Shown here piece by piece: positions 1 to 10,174 of a stretch of 64,000 bases of DNA (position 1 is its first letter; each line of letters begins with the position of its first letter). Origin of the DNA: Actinokineospora auranticolor (lineage in GTDB: Bacteria > Actinomycetota > Actinomycetes > Mycobacteriales > Pseudonocardiaceae); NCBI RefSeq assembly GCF_002934265.1, contig NZ_PTIX01000017.1, positions 1 to 64,000 of the forward strand, read 5' to 3'. The translations under genes were made by a program, and so were the position numbers. The notes beneath the pieces were generated by a model that was not told the DNA's origin, ran no database searches, and saw only the letters and a program-made list of their open reading frames with translations.

Positions 1-86
1 ATCCACACCGAACCCGGAGGCCCTCCCTCATTTCAAGATCATCCGATCACGTGTCGGACCGTTCGCAACGTCTCGGGTCAGTACAC

Positions 87-266
87 CTAGCCGCGCTTGA
101 CGGAGTGGAGCAAGGCGGCGAGGGAGTGCGGAGTCAGGTGGAGGGCGCCTGCGGAGCGGTTCTTGGTGTCCCGGATCAGGGTCTCACCAGGCCCACGCCC
201 GACCTCGACGCAGTCGTTGTTGGGCAAGCTGAATGAGCTGACCCGCCACATCATGGTGCTCTTCAT
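87..266 (-). CDS. DUF397 domain protein (59 aa)
   Basis: Small protein of the DUF397 type, found by reading the minus strand below the usual ORF size limit. The translation starts MKSTMMWRVSSFSLPNNDCV and ends in a short basic tail after GALHLTPHSLAALL. The central block resembles the DUF397 signature (S..S...N.CVEV, then VRDSK-like IRDTKN). Its ATG overlaps the TGA of the upstream XRE gene by 4 bp (ATGA), so the two are probably translationally coupled. In actinomycetes DUF397 genes almost always follow XRE/DUF5753 regulators such as WhiJ- or Scr1-like systems. Function is unproven: partner or antitoxin-like binding is known only by family analogy. Confidence 0.85.
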   Translation of the reverse strand: MKSTMMWRVSSFSLPNNDCVEVGRGPGETLIRDTKNRSAGALHLTPHSLAALLHSVKRG

Positions 267-1132
267 CGTTCCGACTCCAGTTGGTCTGCCTTGCGGCTGA
301 ACAGGGCCGCCGTATCTTTCTCCGACAACGCAAGGGATTGGACATCATCGAGGGCTCCGGCGAACTTCGCTACATCTCGAGCGCCTTCGATCCACTCCCC
401 GCCACCGAAGTACTCGACATAGACCACATCCGGATCTACAGCGGGCTCGGCGAATCCCAGAAGCGTAACCGCTCCTGGAATCACGCTGTATTCCCCCGCC
501 CCGAAGGGGATCACACGGATGGAGATGTTCGGCGCGCTGCCGAGAGCAACCAGATGGCGGAGCTGCTCGGCCATGATCACCGGGCCACCGACAACGCGGT
601 GTATCACGGCTTCATCCAGGAGAACCGCCATCGACAGGGGGTCGGGTTCGGCGAATCGCCCCCTCCGCAACTCCATGGAGGCGGCATCCCGCTCGACATC
701 AATGGGCGAGTCGATGAACCGGTCGAGCACCCGGTAGAACGCGGAGCGGTAGCTCACCGTCTGGAGTGGTCCCGGCAAGATCAGCAGGTGCAGCGTGCGC
801 GCGGAAATTGCCTCATTCCATGCCTTTACGAACGCTCGGTACCGGGGCGGCATGGCCGACGAGTGCTCTAGAGGCGCGGCTTCCTGGCCTGCTTCCTCCC
901 ACAACTCCTCCGCGTGCTGCCGCTGATCGGCGGTGGCCTGGTAGAGACCGAGCATCGCGGTCAAGGCGGAGAAGTCGCATCGGCTATGGCCGTTCTCGAT
1001 GCGGGACACCGTGGACGGGGACTTGCGGAGCAGCTTGGCCACTGCCTCGGGCTTGAGCCCGGCATGGTCGCGCAGGTCGGCTAGATACCGCCCCAGCTTG
1101 CGCTTCCGACGGGTCTGAACGCTGGGCAACAC
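263..1132 (-). CDS. XRE-family regulator with DUF5753 domain
   Basis: A 289-aa protein. Residues about 12-65 form a lambda-type helix-turn-helix (GRYLADLRDHAGL...SPSTVSRIENG). The rest matches the DUF5753 domain, with the typical LLILPGPLQT, LLDEAVIHR and IRVIPFGAGEY blocks. This is the common actinobacterial WhiJ/Scr1-like architecture. It forms a 4-bp overlapping pair with the DUF397 gene downstream. It is divergent from the small gene at 1279, and a perfect 10-bp inverted repeat lies between the two starts (1205-1230), a natural candidate for autoregulation. Family regulators act in development and antibiotic production; the target here is unknown. Confidence 0.9.
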   Translation of the reverse strand: MLPSVQTRRKRKLGRYLADLRDHAGLKPEAVAKLLRKSPSTVSRIENGHSRCDFSALTAMLGLYQATADQRQHAEELWEEAGQEAAPLEHSSAMPPRYRAFVKAWNEAISARTLHLLILPGPLQTVSYRSAFYRVLDRFIDSPIDVERDAASMELRRGRFAEPDPLSMAVLLDEAVIHRVVGGPVIMAEQLRHLVALGSAPNISIRVIPFGAGEYSVIPGAVTLLGFAEPAVDPDVVYVEYFGGGEWIEGARDVAKFAGALDDVQSLALSEKDTAALFSRKADQLESER

Positions 1133-1204
1133 CGCTCCTCGACGTGCTAGGCAACCTGCGGACGCACCTTACCGCCGGTCGGGTGTCGACTACTTCACTC
1201 GATA

Positions 1205-1230
1205 GGTGCAATGCGCGAGTGCATTGCACC
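1205..1230. promoter_or_regulatory. Perfect inverted repeat, candidate XRE operator
   Basis: Arms GGTGCAATGC (1205-1214) and GCATTGCACC (1221-1230) are exact reverse complements separated by 6 bp. The site sits in the 146-bp divergent region between the XRE gene (start 1132) and the small gene (start 1279). Each arm carries a TTGCAC hexamer in the orientation of one of the two divergent genes, so the palindrome could overlap both -35 elements. No T-tract follows, and it does not follow a gene end, so an operator is favoured over a terminator. The role is inferred. Confidence 0.6.
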
Positions 1231-1278
1231 TTGCTACCGTCGGCCTGCAAACTTTCCGCAACACAGGAGCGTAGATCC

Positions 1279-1494
1279 ATGACCAGGTCCTACAGCGAGG
1301 GGTTCTCCGCCGGTCTCACCGTGGCGGTCGACTTCTGCCCCATCACCCACACCGTCTCCGCCGACCGCATCGACTTCACCTTCAACTCCGACGAAGACCT
1401 CACGATCACCTTCAGCCCCAAGGGCCTGGACACCCTCATCGACCGCGCCGTCGCGGCACGTGCGGAGTTCCGGGAGCTCCAGACCGCCCGGTGA
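1279..1494 (+). CDS. Small hypothetical protein (71 aa)
   Basis: Starts at ATG 1279, with AGGAGC at 1265-1270 as ribosome-binding site. A longer frame reaches back to 1144 but would run through the divergent operator. The sequence is acidic with alternating hydrophobic residues (RIDFTFNSDEDLTITFSPKGL) and an alpha-helical tail; there are no membrane segments. It resembles the small ORFs that accompany XRE/DUF397 pairs in actinomycetes, but I do not recognise a named family. It is probably controlled by the neighbouring palindrome. Confidence 0.7.
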   Translation: MTRSYSEGFSAGLTVAVDFCPITHTVSADRIDFTFNSDEDLTITFSPKGLDTLIDRAVAARAEFRELQTAR

Positions 1495-1500
1495 AGGCGA

Positions 1501-1535
1501 AACCGGGGCCGACCTCGGTGAGGTCGGCCCCGGTT
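1501..1535. terminator. Bidirectional hairpin terminator
   Basis: Perfect 15-bp arms 1501-1515 and 1521-1535 with a 5-nt loop, lying between convergent genes (small gene ending 1494 and ggt ending 1547). It lacks a long U-tract, as is usual in actinomycetes. Confidence 0.75.
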
Positions 1536-1546
1536 CGCGAACAGGG

Positions 1547-3346
1547 CTAGCGGGCGGGGTGGACGACCCCGGCCGACGTACCACTGCGGCGGACGGGTTC
1601 ACCCGCGGCCGTGATCTGGCCGTTGCCGGTGAACTCCAGCGCCGCCGCGGCGCCGATCTCGGCCTGCTCGGTGAACTGGTGGCGGTAGAAGTTCCCCAGC
1701 TCCGGGTAGGCCGCGATGAAGGCGGGCTCCGCCGTCACCGTGGGGGTGTTGCGCTGGCTGGCCCGGGGGGCCGCCACCGCGGACGGGAGGTCGAGCTTGA
1801 AATCGATCCGGTTGAGGATGATCTGCAGGACCGTCGTGATGATGGTCGAGCCGCCCGGGGAGCCGAGGGCGAGCCAGGGCTTGCCGTCCTTCAGCACGAT
1901 GGTCGGGGACATGCTGGACCTCGGGCGCTTGCCCGCGGCCGGGAGGTTGGGGTCCGGGGCGGCGCCCTGGGTGGGGGTGAAGTTGAAGTCGGTGAGCTGG
2001 TTGTTCAGCAGGAAGCCGCGGCCCGGGACGACGATGCCGCTGCCGCCGACCTGCTCCAGCGTGTTGGTGTACGACACGACGTTGCCGCGCGCGTCGGCCA
2101 CCACGAAGTGGTTCGTGTGGACCTCGTTCTCCGCGGTCGGCGTCGCGGACGGGGGCGGCGGGTAGCACGGGCCCGGCGAGAGCGGGTTGCCCGGGGCGAC
2201 CGGCGCGGGCCGGGCGCGGATCGGGTCGATCTGGCAGCCCCGCACGTCCGCGTAGGACTGGGACAGCAGCGCCTCGGTCGGCACGTCCACGAACTTGGGG
2301 TCACCCACGTAGCGTCCCCGGTCCGCGTACGCCAGCTTCGTGGCCTCCAGGTAGTAGTGCAGCGCCCAGGTGCGGTCGCGGTTGGCGAGCTCGAACTTCT
2401 CCAGGATGTTCAGCGATTCCCCGACCGTGGTACCACCGCTGGATGACGGCGCCATGCCGTACACGTCGTAGTCCCGGTACTGCACCTTCGTCGGCGCCTG
2501 GTCCAGCGGCCGGTACGCGCGCAGGTCCCCGACCGCCAGCTTGCCCTTCGGCGGCGTGATGGTCGCGCCCGGCGCCAACGGCGGGTTCTGCGCGGTGTTG
2601 GCCACGTCCCGCCCGATAGAGCCGCCGTAGAAGGCGCGGGTGCCGTTTCGGGCGATCTCCTTGTACGTGCGCGCCAGGTCCGGGTTGCGCAGCGTCGAGC
2701 CGACCGCGGGCGGCGCACCGCCCGGCAGGTACAGCGCGGACGTCGAGCTGAACTGCTTGAACCGGTCCTGGTTCTGCTCGATCTCCTTGCGCAGCTGCGG
2801 CGTCACCGGGAAACCCTGCTCGGCCACGCGGATGGCGGGCTTCAGGGCGTCGTCCAAGTCGTACTTGCCCCAGCGCTGCAAGGCGCGCTCCCACAGGGCC
2901 AGGTTGCCGGGCGTGCCGACCGAGAGGCCGCTGGTCACGGCGTCGGCGAAGGCGTACGGCTGGCCGGTGGCGGGGTTGACGAACAGCTTGTCGTCGGCGG
3001 TCGCGGGAGCCGTCTCCCGACCGTCGATTGTGGACACCTTGCCGCTCTTGGCGTCGTAGTAGACGAAGTAGCCGCCACCACCGAGACCGGCCATGTTCGG
3101 GTCGGTGACACCGAGGGTCGCCGCGACCGCGACAGCCGCGTCGGCGGCGGTACCGCCCCGGCGGAGGACGTCCAGCCCCGCCTGCGTGGCCTGCACCGTG
3201 TCCGAGACGACGGCACCGCCGGAGCCCTTTGCCACGGGCACCTTGTCCAACCGCGGGGAGGCGGATGCCCCTGGTACCGCTACCAATCCGACGGTGGCGA
3301 CCGCCGCCACCGAGCAGATCCCGATTCTGCGCCTGACCCGCATCAC
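1547..3346 (-). CDS. ggt: Secreted gamma-glutamyltranspeptidase
   Basis: A 599-aa Ntn-hydrolase. The N-terminus is a signal peptide (MRVRRRIGICSVAAVATVG...ASA) with probable cleavage near residue 29. The family's hallmark blocks are present: a GGTAADAAVA segment, GLGGGGYFVYYD, the nucleophile region VHTNHFVV with Thr411 as the autoprocessing residue and catalytic nucleophile, GRGFLLNNQLTDF, and the C-terminal RPRSSMSPTI / GSPGGSTI glycine loop. It would cleave gamma-glutamyl bonds (glutathione, gamma-glutamyl peptides) outside the membrane. Length is normal for a proenzyme. Monocistronic: a terminator follows, and a hairpin lies upstream at 3371-3410. Confidence 0.95.
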   Translation of the reverse strand: MMRVRRRIGICSVAAVATVGLVAVPGASASPRLDKVPVAKGSGGAVVSDTVQATQAGLDVLRRGGTAADAAVAVAATLGVTDPNMAGLGGGGYFVYYDAKSGKVSTIDGRETAPATADDKLFVNPATGQPYAFADAVTSGLSVGTPGNLALWERALQRWGKYDLDDALKPAIRVAEQGFPVTPQLRKEIEQNQDRFKQFSSTSALYLPGGAPPAVGSTLRNPDLARTYKEIARNGTRAFYGGSIGRDVANTAQNPPLAPGATITPPKGKLAVGDLRAYRPLDQAPTKVQYRDYDVYGMAPSSSGGTTVGESLNILEKFELANRDRTWALHYYLEATKLAYADRGRYVGDPKFVDVPTEALLSQSYADVRGCQIDPIRARPAPVAPGNPLSPGPCYPPPPSATPTAENEVHTNHFVVADARGNVVSYTNTLEQVGGSGIVVPGRGFLLNNQLTDFNFTPTQGAAPDPNLPAAGKRPRSSMSPTIVLKDGKPWLALGSPGGSTIITTVLQIILNRIDFKLDLPSAVAAPRASQRNTPTVTAEPAFIAAYPELGNFYRHQFTEQAEIGAAAALEFTGNGQITAAGEPVRRSGTSAGVVHPAR

Positions 3347-3370
3347 GACCCTCTTCCGTTGGTCAAAACA

Positions 3371-3410
3371 GGTGGTCCCGTTGTACTAGGCCACTACAAC
3401 GGGAACCACC
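3371..3410. promoter_or_regulatory. Inverted repeat upstream of ggt
   Basis: Arms 3371-3385 and 3395-3410 pair over about 15 bp with a single bulged base. On the minus strand the hairpin is followed by TGTTTT and then, 25-35 nt later, by the ggt start. It may be a secondary terminator for murA or a leader hairpin/operator of ggt; the sequence alone does not decide. Confidence 0.45.
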
Positions 3411-3514
3411 GCCAATCGGACCGGATCGGACAGCGGGAAGGTGGTATGCGGATGGGCCATCAGGGTGAATGCGAGCGACCGGTCACTCGTCGCCGAGAAA
3501 TCCTCAGCGACCAG

Positions 3515-3534
3515 AAGTTGCGCTCGCGCAACTT
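3515..3534 (-). terminator. Hairpin after murA
   Basis: AAGTTGCG (3515-3522) and CGCAACTT (3527-3534) form a perfect 8-bp stem with a 4-nt loop, 27 nt downstream of the murA stop codon. Probable murA terminator. Confidence 0.5.
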
Positions 3535-3560
3535 GCGTGGCCGATAGGCAAAGAAAACGA

Positions 3561-4829
3561 CTACCGGGCGGGTTCGGCGTCCACGCGTTTGATGTCGGCG
3601 CCCAGGCGCTGCATGTTTTCCACGAACTTGGGATATCCGCGATCGATGTGGAAAACGTCCCAGACCTCGGTGACGCCGTCGGCGCACAGGCCCGCCAGGA
3701 CCAGGCCGACGCCCGCGCGGATGTCCGACGCCCACACGGGCGCGCTGGAGAGCTGCGGCACCCCCCGGACGACCGCGTGGTGGCCGTCGGTGCGCGCGTC
3801 GGCGCTCATCCGGATCATCTCCTCGACGAACCGGAACCGGGCCTCGAACAGGTTCTCGGTGATCATCGAGGTGCCGTCGGCGATGGCGGTCAGCGCGATG
3901 GCGAAGGGCTGCAGGTCGGTGGCGAACCCCGGGTAGGGCAGGGTCACGAAGTCCACCGCGCCGGGGCGGTCGTGCTGCACGACGCGGAATCCGTCGTCGA
4001 AGGTGGTGATGTCGGCGCCCGCGGTGCGCAGCTTCTCCAGGACCAGGTCCAGGTGGTGCGGGTTGACGCCCTTGACCGTGATGTCGCCCCGGGTCATCGC
4101 GGCGGCGAACGCCCAGGTGGCGCCGACGATCCGGTCGCCGACCACGCGGTGCTCGGTGGGCTGCAGCGAGGTGACGCCGTGGACCGTCAGCGTGGAGGTG
4201 CCCGCGCCCTCGACCTTGGCGCCCATCTGCTGCAGCATCAGGCACAGGTCGACGATCTCCGGCTCGCGCGCGGCGTTGTCGATGACCGTGGTGCCCTCGG
4301 CCAGCACGGCGGCCATCAGGATGTTCTCGGTGGCGCCGACGCTGGGGAAGTCCAGCCAGATCTGGGCGCCGCGCAGGTTCTCCGCCTGGGCGACCACGCA
4401 GCCGTGCTCGATCTCGCTGCTGGCGCCGAGCTGGCGCAGGCCGTTCTGGTGCATGTCCAGCGGTCGCGAGCCGATCGCGTCGCCGCCGGGCAGCGCCACG
4501 ACCGCGCGCTTGCAGCGGCCGACCAGCGGGCCGAGCACGCACACCGACGCCCGCAGCTTGCCCATCGACGCCGAGTCGGCGCGGTGGTTCAGCTCGGCCG
4601 GGGTGGTGATCCGCACGACGCCGCCGTCGACGGTGACCTCGCAGCCGAGGCTGCGCAGGACGTCGGCCATGAGGGGGACGTCGAGGATCTCCGGGCAGTT
4701 GGTCAGGGTGGTGGTGCCCTCGGCGAGCAGCGCCGCCGCCATCAGCTTGAGCACGCTGTTCTTGGCGCCGACGACCTCGACCGTACCGACGAGCCGCGCC
4801 CCGCCGCGGACCTGGAAATGCTCTGTCAC
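3561..4829 (-). CDS. murA: UDP-GlcNAc 1-carboxyvinyltransferase MurA
   Basis: A 422-aa enolpyruvyltransferase catalysing the first committed step of peptidoglycan synthesis (PEP transfer to UDP-GlcNAc). The N-terminal [23 protein letters not shown] block contains the conserved KN pair, and LGPLVGR / [13 protein letters not shown] surround the active-site loop. The usual fosfomycin-target cysteine is replaced by Asp117 (GGDAIG), the state known from Mycobacterium tuberculosis MurA and associated with intrinsic fosfomycin resistance. The start is GTG 4829, just after the hairpin at 4843-4872. In this gene order murA follows the atp operon, as in mycobacteria. Confidence 0.96.
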   Translation of the reverse strand: MTEHFQVRGGARLVGTVEVVGAKNSVLKLMAAALLAEGTTTLTNCPEILDVPLMADVLRSLGCEVTVDGGVVRITTPAELNHRADSASMGKLRASVCVLGPLVGRCKRAVVALPGGDAIGSRPLDMHQNGLRQLGASSEIEHGCVVAQAENLRGAQIWLDFPSVGATENILMAAVLAEGTTVIDNAAREPEIVDLCLMLQQMGAKVEGAGTSTLTVHGVTSLQPTEHRVVGDRIVGATWAFAAAMTRGDITVKGVNPHHLDLVLEKLRTAGADITTFDDGFRVVQHDRPGAVDFVTLPYPGFATDLQPFAIALTAIADGTSMITENLFEARFRFVEEMIRMSADARTDGHHAVVRGVPQLSSAPVWASDIRAGVGLVLAGLCADGVTEVWDVFHIDRGYPKFVENMQRLGADIKRVDAEPAR

Positions 4830-4842
4830 GTCGGCAATGATG

Positions 4843-4872
4843 CCCGCCGCGTCCGGCTGCCGGACGGGCGGG
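4843..4872 (-). terminator. Hairpin between DUF2550 gene and murA
   Basis: Arms 4843-4856 and 4860-4872 pair with one extra base and a 3-nt loop. The hairpin lies 23 nt after the DUF2550 stop and 14 nt before the murA start codon, so it could end the atp operon transcript or attenuate read-through into murA. Confidence 0.55.
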
Positions 4873-4894
4873 TGCCCACGCGCTCGCCGGGCGC

Positions 4895-5332
4895 CTAAGA
4901 GGCCCAGGGGAGGCGTTTGCCGGGTGGGGCGCTCTCCATCCAGGAGAGGAAGCCGGTGAGGGCGTCGGGGCCCATGGCGAGTTCCACGGCCGGGGCGCCA
5001 CCGGCGGGTTCGAAGCGCAGGACGCGGGAGCCGGTGGGCATGTTCGGGGTCTCGATGTGCTCCGGTTCGCGCCGGGAGGCGATCTCCAGGCCGTCCCGGT
5101 GGATCACCCGGTCGGGGCCGGTGCGCAGGCTCAGCGCCCGGAACCAGGTGAACTCGTCGCCCTGGTAGCGGCCCACGCCGAGGTGCCAGCCCTTGGCCGG
5201 GTCGTCGAAGCGGTCCCGCAGGGCCACGTGGATGCCGCCCGCCCGCAGCAGGCGGATGCGGCGCAGCACGAGCAGGAGGAGGACGGTGAGGACCACCCCC
5301 AAGGCGGCCACGACCAGCAAGCTGATGTCCAC
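4895..5332 (-). CDS. DUF2550 membrane-anchored protein
   Basis: A 145-aa protein with one N-terminal membrane helix (residues about 4-23, [19 protein letters not shown]) followed by a soluble domain with the conserved [18 protein letters not shown] motif. This is the DUF2550 family, found directly after atpC across actinobacteria (the Rv1312 position in M. tuberculosis). It is separated from atpC by 30 bp and is probably in the same transcript. Its function is unknown. Confidence 0.9.
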   Translation of the reverse strand: MDISLLVVAALGVVLTVLLLLVLRRIRLLRAGGIHVALRDRFDDPAKGWHLGVGRYQGDEFTWFRALSLRTGPDRVIHRDGLEIASRREPEHIETPNMPTGSRVLRFEPAGGAPAVELAMGPDALTGFLSWMESAPPGKRLPWAS

Positions 5333-5362
5333 CGGCGCCGCCCCCTGCCCGCTAGGCCGTCA

Positions 5363-5728
5363 TCAGACCGCGTGCTCGGCGGCGCGGACCCGGGCCGCGG
5401 CCCTGGTGCGCTCGGCCTCGTCGGCGTTCTGCAGGTCGGCCCGGGCCCGGTCGATGTCGATCTCACCGGAGAGCTCGGCGGACTCGGCCAGGATGCTGAC
5501 CGCCTCCGCGGTGACCGAGAGGAAACCACCCAGGACGGCGGCGTAGATGGTCTCGCCCGCGGAGGTGCGGATCTTCACCACACCGTTGTCCACCAGCCTG
5601 CCCAGGACCGGCTCGTGACCGGGCATGATGCCGATCTCGCCCTCGGTCGTCTGGGCGACCACGAACGTGGCGCTGCCCGACCACAGGAGTCGTTCGACGG
5701 CGACCAACTGGACGGACATCTCAGCCAC
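5363..5728 (-). CDS. atpC: F1Fo ATP synthase subunit epsilon
   Basis: A 121-aa protein with the beta-sandwich sequence typical of AtpC ([34 protein letters not shown]) and a C-terminal helical segment rich in Ala/Arg. It forms part of the central stalk and regulates ATPase activity. Unlike most genomes, it is separated from atpD by a divergently transcribed sigma-factor pair (5851-7733), so it must be transcribed from its own promoter in the 5729-5850 region. Confidence 0.95.
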   Translation of the reverse strand: MAEMSVQLVAVERLLWSGSATFVVAQTTEGEIGIMPGHEPVLGRLVDNGVVKIRTSAGETIYAAVLGGFLSVTAEAVSILAESAELSGEIDIDRARADLQNADEAERTRAAARVRAAEHAV

Positions 5729-5850
5729 GGTTTCTCCTCACAAGCACCCGGTTGCGGGCCAGTCTAGTCGACACCCCCGGCAACCTCGCCCGCCAGCCCG
5801 GTGTCGACGCAGTCAGACCGACCACACCACCGAACACCGAAAGACTGGGG

Positions 5851-6360
5851 GTGGGCACCATCAAGGCCGACGACGAGTTCGCCGAGTTCGTCGCACACCG
5901 GTCCACCGCGCTGCTGCGCACCGCGTACCTGCTCTGCGCGGGCGACCGCGGCGCCGCGGAGGACCTGCTCCAGGACGTCCTCGAACGGGTCTACGCGCGC
6001 CGCGGCCGGGTGCACGGCGAACTCGAGCCGTACGTGCGCGCCGCCATGGCCAACGCCTCGGCGAACCGCTGGCGGCACCGCTCGCGGCGGGTCACCGAAG
6101 CGCCGCTGGACACCGCCCGCGAGCCGGGCGTGCGCGGCCACGAGGGCGGCGTGCTCGACCGCGACGAGGTGACCCGGGCGCTGGGCGGGCTGCCCGCCCG
6201 GATGCGCGCCGTGCTGGTCCTGCGGTTCTTCGACGACCTGTCCGAGGCGGAGACCGCCGCCGCGCTGGGGGTCAGCGCGGGCACCGTCAAGAGCCAGACC
6301 TCGCGCGGGTTGGAACGGCTGCGCGCGCTGCTGGGCACCCACGATCTGACAAGGCGATGA
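5851..6360 (+). CDS. ECF sigma factor, SigE family of actinomycetes
   Basis: About 169 aa from GTG 5851. The frame is open back to ATG 5752, but that start lies only 24 bp from the divergent atpC start and adds residues with no family resemblance. Region 2 (FAEFVAHRSTALLRTAYLL...AEDLLQDVLERVY) and region 4 (LPARMRAVLVLRFFDDLSEA, GTVKSQTSRGLERLR) are clear. Length and motifs fit the actinobacterial SigE-like ECF group. The ATGA overlap with the next gene indicates co-translation with a membrane partner. Confidence 0.88.
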   Translation: MGTIKADDEFAEFVAHRSTALLRTAYLLCAGDRGAAEDLLQDVLERVYARRGRVHGELEPYVRAAMANASANRWRHRSRRVTEAPLDTAREPGVRGHEGGVLDRDEVTRALGGLPARMRAVLVLRFFDDLSEAETAAALGVSAGTVKSQTSRGLERLRALLGTHDLTRR

Positions 6361-7733
6361 GTACCTTGGACACCACCGAACTGGCCCGGCTGCTGCGGGA
6401 CGCGACAGCGGAGGTCACCGCACCCCCCGGTTTCGACACCGAGGTCATCCGCGGCGGTCGCAGGCGTCGATTTCGCCGCCGAACGACCGTGGCGGGGACA
6501 CTGGCCCTCGTCGTGGCGACGGGCGCGGTGACCGCGACCCTGCCGTGGCACCACGACGCCCCGGCGGCGGGCGCGCTCGTCTCCGCCGCCCACAACCCCA
6601 TGCTCACCACCAAGACCCGGGGCGAACTGCGGACCGACACCGCCTACCTGCAGGCGGCCGAGGACGCGTTCACCTACGGCATGGCCCGCTCCCCCAACGG
6701 CGACCAGCGGCTCGTCGACACCCCGCACGTCTACTGGGCGGACGAGACCCCCGCCGGGCGGGTGGCCGTCGTGATCCAGCGGCGCGCGGCGGAGCGCGGC
6801 ACCGCGAAGCAGGCGAACGGCACCTACCTCGACCTGAGCACCCTGGAGCCGACCGTCATCGGCCTGGTCGTCGGCGACAAGCCCCGGCTGGTGACCGCGA
6901 TGCTCGGCGAGCCGCACGGCCTGGCCGACGGCTTCACCTTCCTCTTCGGCGACCACGACCGCTACGGCCTGGTCTTCGCCGAGCTGAGCACGCTGTGGTA
7001 CTCGCCGGAGTGGGTCATCGGCCAGGACGGCAAGGGCGCGCGCCAGTGGACCGAGGTGCCCAAGGTGGACGACGGCGTCGGGTTCTTCACGCTCCCGCCG
7101 TCGGTGGACAGCCGCGACACGCGGGTCATCCTGGGGCTGGGCCCGGAGCGGATGGCGGCGGACAAGCTCATCCCGATCAACCGCGCCTCGCTCTACAACG
7201 AGGGCTACGACAGGCAGCGCAATCCCATCGCCAAGCGCAGCACCAACCTGCCCGCGGACGCCCCCATCCGGGCCGTGGGCAGCACGTCCCCACCCCTGCA
7301 GGACTCCGTCGTCAGCCTGCAGGACGCGCTGGTGCGGGCCGGGTACGCCGACCCGCTCGGCCCGCGGGCCGAGGCGGGCTTCCAGTTCATCGCCGACCTC
7401 CCCGGCATCACCAGCGTGGTGGCCCTGGAGTTCACCCCCACCTTCGGCGGCAGCAGGCTCTACGTGGCGCTGCGCAACTACGACGGCGGCGTCACGCAGT
7501 GGGTCTACATCAGCCGGTTGACGGGGGTGGACCGGCGGATCCCGTTGAGCGCCCGGCTCCAGCACGGCATCGGCACGCTCGTCATCGCGGTGGACAAGTC
7601 GCTGCGGTACCGCACCTCCGCCGACGCCCCCTGGATCGACGCGGGCAGCCAGGTCGCGGTCCTGCCCCCGAGCGCCCGGTACTGCGAGTACCGCGGCGCG
7701 ACCGGCCTCCCGGAGGTCACCGCCCTGCCGTGA
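6357..7733 (+). CDS. Membrane protein coupled to ECF sigma factor
   Basis: A 458-aa protein starting at ATG 6357, which overlaps the sigma-factor stop by 4 bp. The N-terminus is cytoplasmic (MSTLDTTELARLLRDATAEV), a basic stretch (RGGRRRRFRRR) precedes a single membrane helix at about residues 42-60, and the large remainder would be extracytoplasmic. It occupies the anti-sigma or sensor position, but I see no zinc-binding HXXXCXXC motif, so its mode of sigma control is unknown. Confidence 0.75.
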   Translation: MSTLDTTELARLLRDATAEVTAPPGFDTEVIRGGRRRRFRRRTTVAGTLALVVATGAVTATLPWHHDAPAAGALVSAAHNPMLTTKTRGELRTDTAYLQAAEDAFTYGMARSPNGDQRLVDTPHVYWADETPAGRVAVVIQRRAAERGTAKQANGTYLDLSTLEPTVIGLVVGDKPRLVTAMLGEPHGLADGFTFLFGDHDRYGLVFAELSTLWYSPEWVIGQDGKGARQWTEVPKVDDGVGFFTLPPSVDSRDTRVILGLGPERMAADKLIPINRASLYNEGYDRQRNPIAKRSTNLPADAPIRAVGSTSPPLQDSVVSLQDALVRAGYADPLGPRAEAGFQFIADLPGITSVVALEFTPTFGGSRLYVALRNYDGGVTQWVYISRLTGVDRRIPLSARLQHGIGTLVIAVDKSLRYRTSADAPWIDAGSQVAVLPPSARYCEYRGATGLPEVTALP

Positions 7734-7738
7734 GCGCG

Positions 7739-7775
7739 AACCGGGCCGGTGTCCACAGAGGACACCGGCCCGGTT
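7739..7775. terminator. Long bidirectional hairpin terminator
   Basis: Perfect 16-bp arms 7739-7754 and 7760-7775 with a 5-nt loop, placed between the convergent sigma-partner gene (ends 7733) and atpD (ends 7793). It insulates the two transcription units. Confidence 0.8.
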
Positions 7776-7792
7776 CGTCGAACTAGACTAGC

Positions 7793-10161
<2,369 letters not shown>

Positions 10162-10174
10162 GCCTGCGCCGCCC

